Shown: positions 32,873-44,635 of the stretch, in pieces
Numbering within the stretch: the stretch's first letter is position 1
How the letters are laid out: every line of letters starts with the position of its first letter
Origin: Mrakia gelida
Taxonomy: Eukaryota > Basidiomycota > Tremellomycetes > Cystofilobasidiales > Mrakiaceae
NCBI GenBank assembly: GCA_024345305.1
Contig: BRON01000003.1
Location: 124,001 to 188,000 of the forward strand
Direction: 5' to 3'
Length of the DNA: 64,000 nt
Program-made: the position numbers and the translations under genes
The notes under the pieces: model-generated
Seen by the model: the letters and a program-made list of their open reading frames with translations, nothing else
What the model was told of the DNA's origin: nothing
Database searches by the model: none

Positions 32873-35800
32873 TTAGGCGTTGAGGACCTTCTGGATACCC
32901 TTGAGGAGCACGGAAACTCCCCACGCACCGGGATCGGGAACTAATGAACGACAGAGAGAGGAAGAACAAGGTCGTCAGTAAGAAAACCGACGTGCGAGAG
33001 AGGAGCGGACGCGAGACGACTTGAAACGTACCGTTCTCGAGCTTGAGCTGTTCTCGTCCAACGTAAGCAGCTCGTCCAGCCTTAGCCTCGTATCCAGCGG
33101 TAGCAGTGGCAGCGTCCGAAGCGGCCTTGACGGCGGCGGGGAAGTCCGACGGGTTGGAAGCGAACTGGTTCACGAAAGCCTCGAGAGGGTCGACCAAAGT
33201 TCTCGAGGGAGTTCGAGCTGCAGGAGTCGAAAAAGATAGAGTCAGTCAGCTACCTTCACTTGGAAGCAGGGTTGGAGAGGAAGCAGCTGACCTCGAGTGT
33301 ACTGGTACAGAGTATCCCTGGCCTGGACGAGCGCCTCAGCCCAAACCTCAGCGGTAGCGACGTCGGACTTCTTCGACTCGGCTGCTGAACGAAGACCAGA
33401 GGCGAGACCGTTGAAGAAGATGGAGTAGAGAGCTCCGGAGGTTCCGCTGATTGATTGAAAAGACGCGTCGAGAAGGAGGAAGAGGAGGAGGGGCAGTGGT
33501 CAGCGCGGATCTTCGAGACGTGTTCCTCGTCGATCAAGAACGGAACACAGAGAAGATGGAAGAGGGAGGGAGGATCAGGAGTTTAGGACGGATAAAAGAG
33601 ATATGCACGTACTCCATATCAATCTCGATCTGCTCGGCGATGGTGAGAACGGCGTCGACGACGGAGGTTTGCGAGATTCGCTTGTCGGCGATGGCTTTGA
33701 GGATCCCCTCTCCTCCGGACTGCAAGCAGAGACCACAGTCCCCATCTCCGGCGATGCTAAACGAGAGAAAGGGAAACAAAAGAAAGGAAAGGAAGAAGAA
33801 GGAATGGCTGGAAGTCAGCGCCTGTTGAAGCCGCAAGAGGTCTTCGCGTCGTGAACTCACGTGTCGTATCGAGTAATCAGAGGCTCGTCCTCGATAACGT
33901 CCTTGCAAGCCTGGGTGATCGAGTCGAGGAACGCCTTTCCAGATGTGGCTAGAGGAAGGAAAAGAAGCAAAGAAGGAAGGATCAGCGATCAGCCGTCGAA
34001 CGAGTCGCGACGAAGGACCCTCGGACCCCAACTCACGAGCGATGGAGGTGCCTGAGCTGTGAGCGACCTCCTCGGACGCTTCAGTGGCAGCCAAAGGAGT
34101 GTAGACTCCAGGCTCGGACTTCGAGTGCCAGGCCCATCCGGGAGCATCTCCAGGCGCGTCGAGGAGAGAAAGGAGCTCGTCGGTCTTGTAACCAGTCGAC
34201 TCGGACGCTCGGGGGAGGAGGAAGAGGGAGATGGAGAATCCAGGCATGTTGAGGGAGGTCTGGATAAGGAGAAAGGAGGGAAAGCAGCTGTCAGCGAGGC
34301 CGAGATCATCGACGACGGAAGAGCAAGCTGGCGAAGCGTCGTCTGAGCTTCTTTCTCCTTCCCTCGAATCGAAGCGGCGACTCACCATGTAGGTTCCAGC
34401 GAGGACCCTTCGGACCTTGAATTTCTTCTCTCCAAGAACATCCAGAGCAGTTCCCTGGAAGCAGCAGAACAGGAAAGTCAGCTCCTCGCGCCTAGAGAAA
34501 AGAAAGAGAGACGAGAAGGACTCACGACGATCCCTCCGAGCTCCAACTCGCTGATACCTGAAGACAAAGAGGTTGAGATGTCAGCCTCGGTATAAGAGCG
34601 TAGTGGAGAAGCAAGTGAGACGAACCTCCGAGGTTGTTGACCATGAGAACGATCTCGTCCTTTCCGTCGTTCTGGAAGGGAACGAACGATCGATCCTTGT
34701 CGGTGGTGTCGGTGGCGAGGTTGATCATCTTGACGAGAAGATCCTTGGTGGTAGTGAGAGGGACGGTCTCGAGTCCGGGCTCGTTGTGAATACCTATGGA
34801 AAACGAAGCGAAGCGCACGGTGAAAGAGGTCAGACGCGTTCGCGGGAGGTGAAGAACGAAGGAGAGCTGCGACTCACCCATTCCGACCTCGAGCTGATCA
34901 GCCTTGAGATGAGATTCCGAAGGACCAGTTCCGGGGATGTGAGTGTGGTCGAGTCCAGATCCGATGGTAGCAGTTCGATCAGCGACGAACTGAGCGACTT
35001 TGTAAACCGCGTCGATGTCGCCTCCCTGAGCGGCCAGCGCTCCTCCGAGCTTGTAGCAGAGGACGGTTCCCTGATGATCAGAGAGAACAGCGTTGTCAGT
35101 AGGTCGTCTACCACCTCTCAAGCTCAGAACGATGTAGGAGACTCACGGCAAGACCTCGTCGTCCGACCATCTTTCCCTGCTGCCTTCCGACCGAGATATC
35201 GTCTCCGACGGCGAGCAAACGGATCTTGGACTTGGGGTTCTGGGCGTAGAACTGCTCCTTGGCGAGACCGAAGTGAAGAACGTCTCCGGTGTCTGTTGAG
35301 AGAAGCGAGCAAGAAGAAGGAGGGAGGAGGGAGAGAGAGAAGAGGCGAGAAGGGGAGGGAAGGTCAGCCGCGTCATTTTCGTAGATTTTGGGCGAGTTCG
35401 GACTCAGAACTCACACTGCATAATGACGATCAGAGTTCCCTTGTCATTGTCAACGATCTGGAGAGCCTTCTTGATCTGTCCGACGTTGGGAGCTGTCAAG
35501 AAGAAGAGGCGAAGGAGGAGTGAGCTCGATGGAGACTTCAGTGCGGACCAAACACCTCTTTCGAAAGGAGATGTCTCCGGCGGTCGAAAGTCCATCTTGA
35601 GTGCGAGGATTTTACTCACAGGCAAAGACATTTCCACAGACAGCTCCGGCGAGCAAACCTGCTCCAACGAAACCGGCGTGCGATGGCTTGAAGGGAACGA
35701 AAAGGAAGCGGGACGGCGATGAACGAAGAGCGGGTCAGCTGTTGAGGTTTTGGAGGGCCGTTCCTTCGCTCCTCCTGCTCTTGTATACTAGTAGATCGAA

Positions 35801-36214
35801 CGAGACTGACCTCATGTCCTGAACCACCTCCTGATATGATGGCGACCTTGTCTTTTGGGACTGAGGCGAGGTGGATAACTGGGAGGGAAGGCAAGAAGGG
35901 AACCGAGATGGCGAAAGTGAGCTTCGACTTGGTTCGTCTGCTTTCTCTCTCCCTCCTTGCTCGAAGCTGAGAGATCAAGAGGAGAAGAGGGGAGGAAAGG
36001 AGTAGAAAGGACTTACTCTTGTACTCCTCGTTGAGGTTTATGTTTGAGTTCTGTCCGACGAGACCCTTGAGGCAGTCGAGGACGATGGATTTGGGATCGT
36101 TGAGAAGGTGCTTGGCTGAAAGACGAGCGAAGCAGGGACGAGAGGAAGGATGTCAGGAGCGAGCGAGTGTTCGAGGGGATAGAGTCGAGATAGAGCATGC
36201 TCACCTGGAGACAT
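32873..36214 (-). CDS. DAK1: Dihydroxyacetone kinase
   Basis: Phosphorylates dihydroxyacetone with ATP to dihydroxyacetone phosphate, detoxifying dihydroxyacetone and feeding glycerol or methanol carbon into glycolysis; cytosolic. Exon 1 is only MSP plus one base (start 36214). The DhaK part follows: HLASVPKDKVAIISGGGSGHE (substrate-site GSGHE), then NYTGDVLHFGLA, GRRGLAGT and GSGLDHTHIPGT. The last contains the His region that binds the substrate covalently. The DhaL part after a linker has TIAGDGDCG (Mg/ATP-binding Asp cluster), GGEGIL and GGTSGALYSIF, and ends KGIQKVLNA with TAA at 32873. About 16 small exons, all with CTGAC-like branch points. Length (near 600 residues) fits the family. 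Confidence 0.93.
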
Positions 36215-36521
36215 TTGTAAGAAAGGGTTGAGTGGTTGAGGTGGTTTGGGGTGAAAAGAAAGGCGAAACGAGCCAGAGGTTGGACCGGAATGCCTCCTAC
36301 TGCCGCCGCCCCGTCGCCAGGGTCTCGTCGCTAGGGAATTTTGACTTTTTCAGTTTTTCCTCGTTTGCATAAGACGAGCATCATTCAGCGGATCATTCTG
36401 AACCTCAATTTTTTGTCTGCTAGTAAGCGGTAGCGAGAGTCAGCTCGTCCGCTGGGCTGAGCTCTCGAATGTTGAGCTTCGCTCTCCCTTCCTCTTTCAG
36501 CAAGACGAAACCGTCACCATC
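36215..36521. other. Upstream region of DAK1
   Basis: Just over 300 bp between the DAK1 start and the stop of the orphan gene on the same strand. Poly-T and T/A-rich patches near 36340-36420 are unusual for this region. No gene seen. Confidence 0.45.
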
Positions 36522-37491
36522 TCATACATCAGGGGAGACCCCAAGAGCTCTATTCAAAAACCCAGAGACACTCCTGCTTGTCCCAGAGCTCCAACCTCCA
36601 ATTAAAATCCTACTCCTTCGTCGTCGTCTCCTCCAGTTTCTCCCCTCGCCCTCGCCCTCGCCATGCTCCTGCTCCTCCTCCTCCCCTTCGACGAGTCCTC
36701 CCCCGTTCATCTCGAAGAACGAGCTCCCACAGTCGCTCAGCTCGTCTCTTCTTTCCTCTCCGTACTCCTCATCGTCGGCTGGAGTCTCGACCGAGAGGTA
36801 GGATCGTCTCGCTGGGTGGGGCGGAGCGAGCTGAGGGGAGGAGGAGAAGGCGAGGGAGGAGGTGCGTCGAGGAATGGAGATGGAGACGTTGGACGAGAGA
36901 TGTTGTAGGTCGAGAGTGGCTGGTCGTCGAATCTGTGAGTAGAGAGTTGTAGGTTGAGGTGGGAGAGGTTTCTGGGGAGGGGTCCTGGGAGGAAGAGAGC
37001 GAGGAGGAAGAGTCGAAGAGGAAGGGGAGTCGACAGCCGTCGACGTCGTGGAGGACTGGTAGGGGAAGAGCTCATGATCAGATTCGGCTGCTCGAGCTGT
37101 GATTATATAGCTCGAAGTTAACGCACGGTATCGCTCTCGGTCGTCTGGTCGCTTGACAGAGAAGAGAGAGAGCTAGTCGAGCTGCTCGAGCTCGAGCTCA
37201 CCTCCCTGCCCTCCTTCTCTTCCTCTTCTCGTTCTCAAACCTTTCCACCTTCGAGGCTCTCTACAGACCAAGAAAGGCTGTGAGTGTCTCCTCCGTCTCC
37301 TGAGTCGCTTCCGAACGATCCTCGCTCGAACTCACCTTCTTCCGCGTCTTCTTCCCTCTCCAGATCCTCCTCGCTTCGACCCAAGCCCACCTCAACCACC
37401 CCGTCCTTTCCAGCCAAACGAGAACCAAAACGGAGCGGGGAGCGTACCAGATCGCCACGCATTCGAGGATAATCTGCTCAAGAGGGATCAT
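36522..37491 (-). CDS. Orphan three-exon protein
   Basis: No family recognised. Three exons (37336-37491, 37202-37277, 36522-37096) join in phase to about 268 residues. The N-terminus is hydrophobic and aromatic (ECVAIWYAPRSVLVLVWLERTGWLRWAW) followed by a basic segment (RRIWRGKKTRKK), which suggests a membrane-proximal helix or mitochondrial targeting. The middle is Pro/Ser-rich; then come an acidic stretch (DDEEYGEERRDELSD, then EGEEEEQEHGEGEGEG), a run of Arg, and a hydrophobic end RILIGGWSSGTSR with SGFLNRALGVSPDV. A shorter plus-strand frame overlaps at 36663 (MLLLLLLPFDESS) but is low complexity and without splice context. The joined minus-strand model is favoured. Confidence 0.6.
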
Positions 37492-38307
37492 GGAAGTTTC
37501 ATGAGGTCAAAACAGTGAGCTGGTCTTCTCCGAATGTTTTCTCTCCAGGCGAGAGACAGACGCGAACGAATTCATTTCGATCCTTCCTCCTTCGACGCGA
37601 CAGGACGCGACTGTTGGACGCGCCTTCTCTTTGGCCCTCTTTCGACGATGAACACGCCTTTCCCTCGACTCGCAAGCCTGGGATCCACGGCGAGAGCGGA
37701 GAAGGTTCCCCACTCTTCCTTCGCTCTTTTCATTCGTCCTCGTCTCAAGCTCTTCCGAGGTCGCACACGCCCTCTTTCCCAGACAGAGCTGATCAGAAGG
37801 TCTTCCTTGCCCCCTCCTTGAACTTTTTGGTTGCTTTCTCTACAGGTTTTCGACTCGGGACGAACCAGACAGACGCGTCTCGCCGTTCCCTCTCGGTCGG
37901 TTCCTTTCCCTCCCTCGTTCGACCTCTCGCTCCCTTGGCTCTTCGCTTTGTCTGGGGAAAAGCCGGATCAAAGGTGCATGGGACACATCGCTCAAAATCT
38001 GATTCGGGCGAATCAGATCCAGTCTTCTCGCTCTTTATCTACCTTAAACTTTTGAGCCGTCCTTCCTTCCAACAACCACGACACCGTCCTCCCTCCTCTT
38101 TAGCAGTTTTCGTGAGTCCACCCCGTCTCGCTAGCTCGCTTTCTCCCTCCCTCCGTCTCTGCTCCTTCCCCACAGCGAGCTCGCTCGTCCCTCCGTCTTC
38201 CCTCGTTCGAGTTCGTCTGACTGATCACCTCTCTCTCTTCCTTTCCCACCCTCTTTCCCCGCCCTCCCTCTCCCTCCTTCTCAACTCCCTCTCCTCCAGA
38301 TCAACCC
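37492..38307 (+). promoter_or_regulatory. Upstream region of the siderophore transporter
   Basis: This 815-bp stretch lies before the transporter ATG and after the divergent orphan gene start. It is CT-rich in the last 250 bp, probably the leader. A perfect inverted repeat lies at 37997-38018. No independent gene is supported, although one long plus frame crosses it. Confidence 0.55.
37997..38018. promoter_or_regulatory. Perfect 22-bp palindrome (possible operator)
   Basis: Half-sites ATCTGATTCG and CGAATCAGAT are separated by GG. Both halves contain ATC(T/A)GAT, close to the ATCWGATAA element bound by iron-responsive GATA factors (SRE/Fep1/Urbs1 type), although the final bases differ. It lies about 290 bp upstream of the siderophore transporter start. 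Confidence 0.5.
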
Positions 38308-41300
38308 ATGCAGTCCGTCAACATCATCGAGCAGCAGCAGGAGAAGGCAACCGACCGTTCTTCGTCCTTCTCCGGCGACGAAAAACACGCAGACGACGAG
38401 AAGGCCTCGGACGGTGTTTCTCCCTCCGAAAAGGAAGCAAAACAGGCCGCTGATGGTCTTGCTTTCGAGGAGGGAGAGAGGAAGGCTGAGCTTCAGCCTG
38501 CAGTTGCCAAGGTCGAGGCGCTCTACAGAGTTTTCGGGAAGGGACGAGGGAGGTCGTCGATTTGGATCCTCTACATCTCGATTGCCCGTACGTCTGCGCT
38601 ACCAGACTTCCCTCCGGTCCTTGTCGAGTAATCAAGAGGTCTTACTGACGCCTCTTCTTTCGCCTTTTGCTCTCGAAGTGGCCGCGTACGGACTCTCCCT
38701 CGACGGTTCAGTCACCTCGTCTTTCCTCCCACTCGCTACTTCGGCCTTCAAGAAACACGCTGCTTTGGGAGCTATCGTACGTACCTGAAGATGACCATAG
38801 ACCATCCTCTCAGATGCTGATCTGCCTGTCGTTTCGTTTCTCCAGACCACCGCCGAAGGGTTCGTCGTCCTCTCTTGCTCGACGCGTTGCGCTCCTCGCT
38901 CGTGAGCTCATCGGGTCTTGGTTTACACAGAATCATCGCCGCTGTTGGAAAGCCGTTCATCGCTAGAATCTCGGACGTGACTTCGAGACCTACAGCCTAC
39001 GTTATCTCTCGTTCGTCCTCTTCGCTCTCTCCGACGTAGCGTCGCAGCCTGTCGGCTCAATCTTCGACTCACACCCCGCTTCTCCTCCCTCTCCAGTCAC
39101 CTGCTACCTCCTCGGATATATCCTCATCACTACTGCTACTCAAATCGCTGGCCTTGCCACTGGAACTCTCTTCATCGTTTGTGATACCTCTTCAATCCGC
39201 TTCCAACCTGCGACTCATTCGCTGACCTCGCCTTGTTCTTCTCGGTAACAGACCGTCGGAAACGCTGGACTCGACGTAGTTACGGATATCCTCGTCGCCG
39301 ACTTGTGCCCTCTGCAATGGAGAGGATTCCTGACCTCGATGGTGAGTTTGCGAGGAGCAAACATCCCACTCAACGATCGACGTTCGCTCACCTTCTTCTC
39401 CTTCCCTTTCTTCAGGTCGCTGCTCCCTACATCATCAACGGATTCGTAGGAGCTGAGATCGTATCGGCGATCCTCGCTGGTCCTGGGTGGAGATGGGGTT
39501 ACGGTGAGTGATGAGTGATGAGTTCGACGGCAGACGAGACGCGACGAGTCGTTGACTTCCGTTCTTTCGCCTCCCATTCCCCTTCCACTAGGAATCTTCT
39601 GCTTCATCATGCCGGCTGTCCTTTCTCCATGCATCGTGATTCTCTACTGGGCTGCCTACAAGGCCAAGAAGATGGACGTCATCTCGTTCGCCGCCTCGCC
39701 AGCGGAGCGAAGACGACTTGCGATGGAGGCGCCTGGAGAGAAGCCGTCGTGGTGGTCGCTCGTTTGGGCCTTCTCAGGTGAGTTAGAAGATTCTCAAAAC
39801 ATCTGGCTGCTGAGCTATGCTAACCATCGCTCGTTCGTCCTCCTGCAGTCGCCATGGATGTCGGAGGGCTTTCGATCCTCGCCGTCGCGTTCTCGCTCAT
39901 CCTTCTTCCTTTCACTCTCTACAAAGCTCAAGTAGGTCCCTTCACATTGTCCTTCTCCTCGACATAGCTGACTATTTTGGCCGTCTCTCGTTCGCTCAGG
40001 GAGACGGCTGGGGATCCGGAGGGATGATCGCGATGCTCGTCTTGGGGTTCGTTTTCCTCATCGCTTTCGTCCTCTGGGAATGGAAGGTCGCCAGCTCTTC
40101 TATCATGCCTGGAAGGATTCTTCGAAACAGAGCATTCATTGGAGCTGTTACCGTAAGTCTTCCCCCCGCCTTGCTCCTTCTGCTTCTCTGAACGAGTTCG
40201 ACTGGAAACACTCCTCCGTTTCGGCGCGCCTCGCTGACTCCTCCTTCAACTTCCACCCCCCCCTTCGGTTCAGATCGACGTCTTTTACTTCGCGTCAGGA
40301 AACCTTCGAGCGACCTACCTCTCGTCGTTCGTCTGGATCACCCAGAACTTCTCGACGAGGGATTACGCTTTGTTCAACAACACCCTCACTGTTGGGCTCT
40401 GTGTGTTCGGCCTCATGGCTGGTCTCATTCAACGATACACGCACCGCTACAAGCTCCTCCAGATCGTTGGTCTGTGCATTCGAACCATCGGTCTGGGAAT
40501 CATGGTCAAGACGAAGGGTGAGTCCATCGTCTCGACTTCTGCGTCACCTGTTTCTCGCGCCCGCTCTTTCTCGCCTCAGCTTCGCCGACCATCTCTCCTT
40601 TGTTCATTCATGTGCAGGTGGACTCGCTGGAACCGTCACTCTCGTCTGGACCCAGATCCTTATCGCCATGTGAGCTCGATCGACTTTTGCAACGCGTCGC
40701 CCGTTCGAACTCGAAACTGACTTCTGATCTTCTCCTTCTATTCTTCTTCTTCAGCGGTGGAGCCTGCTCCGTCGTCGGATCCAGGACCGCGTCTCAAGCT
40801 TCCGTCCCCCACTCTGGTAAAGCTCTTCTTCGCTTCTCCTCCCTTCATCGACTCGAACAAAGCTCGAACTGACCGTCCCCTCGTCTTCCCTTTTTTTTCT
40901 CTCAGATCTCGCCTCCGTCATCGCCCTTCTGGGACTCTGGACCAAGCTCGGAGGCTCGGTAGGATCAGCTATCGCTTCGGGCATCTGGATCAACAAGTGA
41001 GTCTCGTCATCGAAGGCGAAGAAGGCCGACGTCCGAAACGGATTTGAGGCGAGCGGCAGACGTCGACGCGACGGGATTCAGCCGCTGACTCCTCTTCTCT
41101 CCCCACTCCCACTCCCTCTCATTTTCCCTCTCCCTCTCGATGGTTTCTCTTTCTTCAGCATGCCCAGAAACCTCGCCGAAGAGCTCCCTCAGCTAAACGC
41201 GACTCAACGAGCGACGAGTGAGTCTGCTCTTCCAACTTTCGAACCTTCTTGCTCCCCTCCCTCCCTTCTTTCCTGCCTTCTCATTCCACCTAACCCCCTA

Positions 41301-41786
41301 ACTCCCGTTCTTCCCCCCCCCCCTCCTTCCACCATCCTCACCCTCTTTAACCACCTCAGTCTACGGCTCCATCACAGCCATCACCAAAACCTACCCTTAC
41401 GGCTCTCCCGTTCGAAACTCCGTCATCGTCGCGTACGGGAGGACCACCACCCCCATGTTCATCGCAGCCGTCTGTCTCTCCTTCGTCTGCATCGTGGCTG
41501 GGTTGGCGATGCCGAATACCTACTTGGGGAAGGTCAGTGGGCGCGACTTCGCTTCTTCGCTCGTCTCGTTGCGCTCGCTCAAACTCGCTCGTCGACACTG
41601 ACTGACTCCTTGTGTTCCGACGGCTTGCGCCGCACCCAGACCCACAACGCAGTGGAAGAAACAGCCCTGGATGGTACTCCTCTTTCGGACCCGAAGAACC
41701 ACGACGAGTCGCTGCTTGGAGAGCCGCTGGAGGGAGAGAGGAAGAGGAGCGTTTGGAGGAGGTGGTTGGGGGTTTCGCTTTTCTAG
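38308..41786 (+). CDS. MFS siderophore-iron transporter (Sit/Arn/Str family)
   Basis: Imports ferric siderophores by proton symport at the plasma membrane or endosome. ATG at 38308. The cytosolic N-terminus is acidic (about 75 residues). Helices follow in order across about 13 exons: SSIWILYISIA, AAYGLSLDGSVTSS, the loop GKPFIARISDVTSRPTAY, the second half of the first bundle with DILVADLCPLQWRG (typical A-loop), VAAPYIINGFVGAEI and WRWGYGIFCFIMPAV. The second bundle has DVGGLSILAVAFSLIL, GMIAMLVLGFVFLIAF, DVFYFASGNLRATYLSSFVW, TLVWTQILIAIGGACS and TPMFIAAVCLSFVCIVAG. The C-terminal tail is cytosolic and ends RRWLGVSLF. This 14-helix layout fits the SIT family. Which siderophore is carried cannot be read from sequence. 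Confidence 0.88.
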
Positions 41787-42452
41787 ACTCGCCCCCGTCC
41801 TTTCTTTCTTCGGTTTTCGTTCTTGTGGTTGGAGGTCATGATGGATGAGTTCAGATGAGGACAAATTGCTCGCTTGCTTTGCTACGACTTGACTGGGGAC
41901 GAAGAGACGACGGGGAGAGACGCGAAGACTCGACGCGTCGACCTTCCCCTCCCTCCCTCCCTCCGCTCTCCCTTGTCTCTCTTCTTGCCTCCCCCGGAAC
42001 GACCAAGATCTACTCGAAACCAGGTCATCATAATCCCTCAGCCACTCCAACCAAATCGAAAAAGGCACTACGAAAAGGCGAGCGAGCGAAAGCGACAACA
42101 ACGACGGAGGGGAATGGGTGTTCGAGCGAAACTAAGAAGGGTCGTTAAAGAGGAAAGGGATGGGGGACAGTCTTGGGGAAGAGAAACAGAGAAGGGGAGT
42201 CTAGTGGTGGTAAAAAAGGAGAAGAAGGGTACGATACTGAGACGAGAATGAGAAGCCCTGGTATCTAAGTGGAGCAAGAGGGTACGAAAGCGTGTAAAGA
42301 GGAGAGAGGCGAAACGAAGAGAGGTAGAGAAGGAAGAGACTCCGAATTGATCCCCAAGAACCCAAGAAAGAAGAAAGAGGAAAAGAGAGTGTAAAAGAGA
42401 GTCTGATGCGTGCAAGAGAAACGAGAACGAGAACGAGACGAGCGAAGCAAAA
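41787..42452. other. Spacer between convergent transporter and priA-like gene
   Basis: No gene seen. Plus-strand A/G-rich sequence is the 3' region of the priA-like gene; the transporter 3' end lies at the left. Confidence 0.5.
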
Positions 42453-44635
42453 TCAAAGCTCGACGACTCCACCAACGGTTCCGAACGAGGAGGCCTTGTC
42501 GCAGGCTCCTTCGAAGAGGTTGAAGCCGTGGAGGCACGAGTGGACGATGCATTTCCCTGCGAGGCATTCGACGGAGTTGGCGTTGGGGATGGCGGAGCAG
42601 TCTTGACCGATGTCGACGTCTCGAGGGAGGAGGAGGAGGGAGGCGGCGATGGCGAGAGCATCGAGAGGTTGCATGGCTGGGTGAGCTCCGTGGGAACCTT
42701 GGCCGGAGACGAGAGCGGAGGTGGAGGGGCAGCCGCCGCCTGTGGAGAGAGGGAAGCACGAGAAGGAGGGAAGGGGAGAGAGGGACGAGAGTCAGCGACG
42801 ACAACAACGACGGCGGCGAGGGAGGGAAGACGCGACGAGAGCGAGTTCGACGACGATGAGAGAGGGATGTGAGGGGAGGAAGGATGCCTGACACTCACAG
42901 GACTCGAGTCTGGAAGGAAGGGAGAGAAGAAGAAGGAAAAGGAAGGTCAGCGAACGAAGACGAGCGAGAAGCGGCGTCGTCGTCGAAACGAACAACAACC
43001 AAACGAACGAAGAAAGAAACTCTCCACTCACCCACTAGCAACATTCAAGCACTCCCACCCATGAATCTCCCCCTGAAGCGCATGAGCCGACACCTCTCCA
43101 ACAGGGCAGAACTTCCATCCTCCCTTCCCACCCTCCCTCCTCGCGCACTCCTGCTCCCCTCGCTCCAAACTCCTCGCTCGAGGAACCACAGCCTGCGAAG
43201 CACAGCTCTTCTTCCTCTTGTGGCAGATCCCATTGCAGAGCTTGGCAGGATCGCACTTCCTGCACTTCTCGTCGTGCTCGTCGTAGTTGAAGTTGGGAGG
43301 GCAGGTGCAGGTGGATCCGGAGAGGACGAAGTTGGGCGAGGAGCATTCGCATTTGGCGGGCGAGTGGCGGGTTCGAGGGACGAAGGAGAAGTTGGGAGGG
43401 CATTCGCAGGCTGGAGGAGAGAAGAACGAAAGGAGGGAAGGAGGTCAGTGGGTGTTTGAGATGAGAGAGAGAGAAACGTGCGCGAGTGAGATGGGGTGGC
43501 GAGGTCGAGCGACGACGAGATGGTGAGCGGGAACGATGAGAAACGGGATGGGGACGTACTCTTCTCTCCTCGGTGGGTGGTGAGCTGGAAGGGACTGTCG
43601 CACTGTAGTAGAGAACAAAGAGAGAGGACGAAGGTCAGTCGAGGTCTCGGAAGCAGAGGAGCAGGAGGAGGAAGAAGCAGTGCGTGGAGCGATAAAGACG
43701 CTCGGACGCTCGACCTCATCTCGTCCCATTTGGGAACGACGAGCGAGGCAAAACCTAGAATGAGAGGAGCGAGAAGACTTACAGTAGCGTCGCATCGGTT
43801 GTTGGAGCACTGAAAGATCGAAGAAAAGAGAGGAAGGAGGGAGGGAGGGGTCAGCGCAAGGCACAAAAAGCCAAGAGGCGAGCGAGCGAGAGGGGAAGGG
43901 AGGGAGGGTTTGAGATCGAGGGAGGTGAAAAACTTACAGTGACATGACCGTTTCGAGGCTTGGGGCAGGAATGATCTCGAGAGGAGTCGAGCTGCACGAA
44001 AGAGAGGGGAAAGATAGAGGGAGGGTCAGCGAGGGAAGGGGGCTCGTCGTCGTCGTCGAAAGCGGGAAGGGGAAAATGGATCCGAGAAAGGAAGGAAGGA
44101 GGATGAGACTCACCCAGTTCTTCAAGGCCTTCTTGATCTGCTTGTTGGAGAGCTTGTCGACTGCTCTTCCCCAAGGACCGTCGCCTTGCTTTCCGGCGGA
44201 GATGAAGGCTGAAGGGAGGGAGACGGGAGGGAGGGAAGCGAAGAAGGGGGGGGGTGTTTGGTTCAGCGCTTCTCGTTCGTGCGGGAGAGGGAATGGAATT
44301 CCTTCCTTCCCTCCTCTCGATGGAGTGGAGAGAGGAGAAGAAGAGACGAGAGAGGAAAGGAGGGAGAGAGAGAAGATGAACTGACCATTGATCTCGTCTC
44401 CGTCGACGTCGTCGCAGATGCAGGCCTTCTTGGAGTTCTCCTTGAGAGCCCTCTTCTGGTTGTCGTTGAAGTTGACACTCCTAGCTCCGTCTCCGAGGTG
44501 CTTCCAGAGCTTGAGTTCCCCAGAGGAACAGGAGGGAGAGTCGTCTCCTCCTCCTCCTCCTCTCGTCGCGGTGGAGGGAGTTGGAACGAGGGAGAGGAGG
44601 AGGGTGGTGGCGAGGACGAACGAGGGGAGAAGCAT
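42453..44635 (-). CDS. Secreted Cys-rich priA-like protein
   Basis: ATG at 44635 starts a signal peptide (LLPSFVLATTLLLSLVPTPSTA). The first third has a DDVDGDEI acidic motif with paired FISAGKQGDGPWG and WKHLGDGA segments. Short Cys exons follow (HSCPKPRNGHVT, CSNNRCDAT). Next come EGF-like, CPPNF-type repeats: ECPPNFSF, CECSSPNFVLSGSTCTCPPNFNYDE, CRKC. The C-terminal third is the priA signature: GWECLNVASGLESCGGC, then GQDCSAIPNANSVECLAGKCIVHSCLHGF, ending FGTVGGVVEL. PriA-type proteins are extracellular or wall-associated and were first noted in fruiting mushrooms; their biochemical role is not settled. About 9 exons. The N-terminal duplicated GDG motif is not usual for priA and may be an added module. 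Confidence 0.8.

Noticed and set aside
37515..38453. Long plus frame across the siderophore transporter promoter
   Set aside because: Low complexity, overlaps the real start in another frame, and no homologue or splice pattern.
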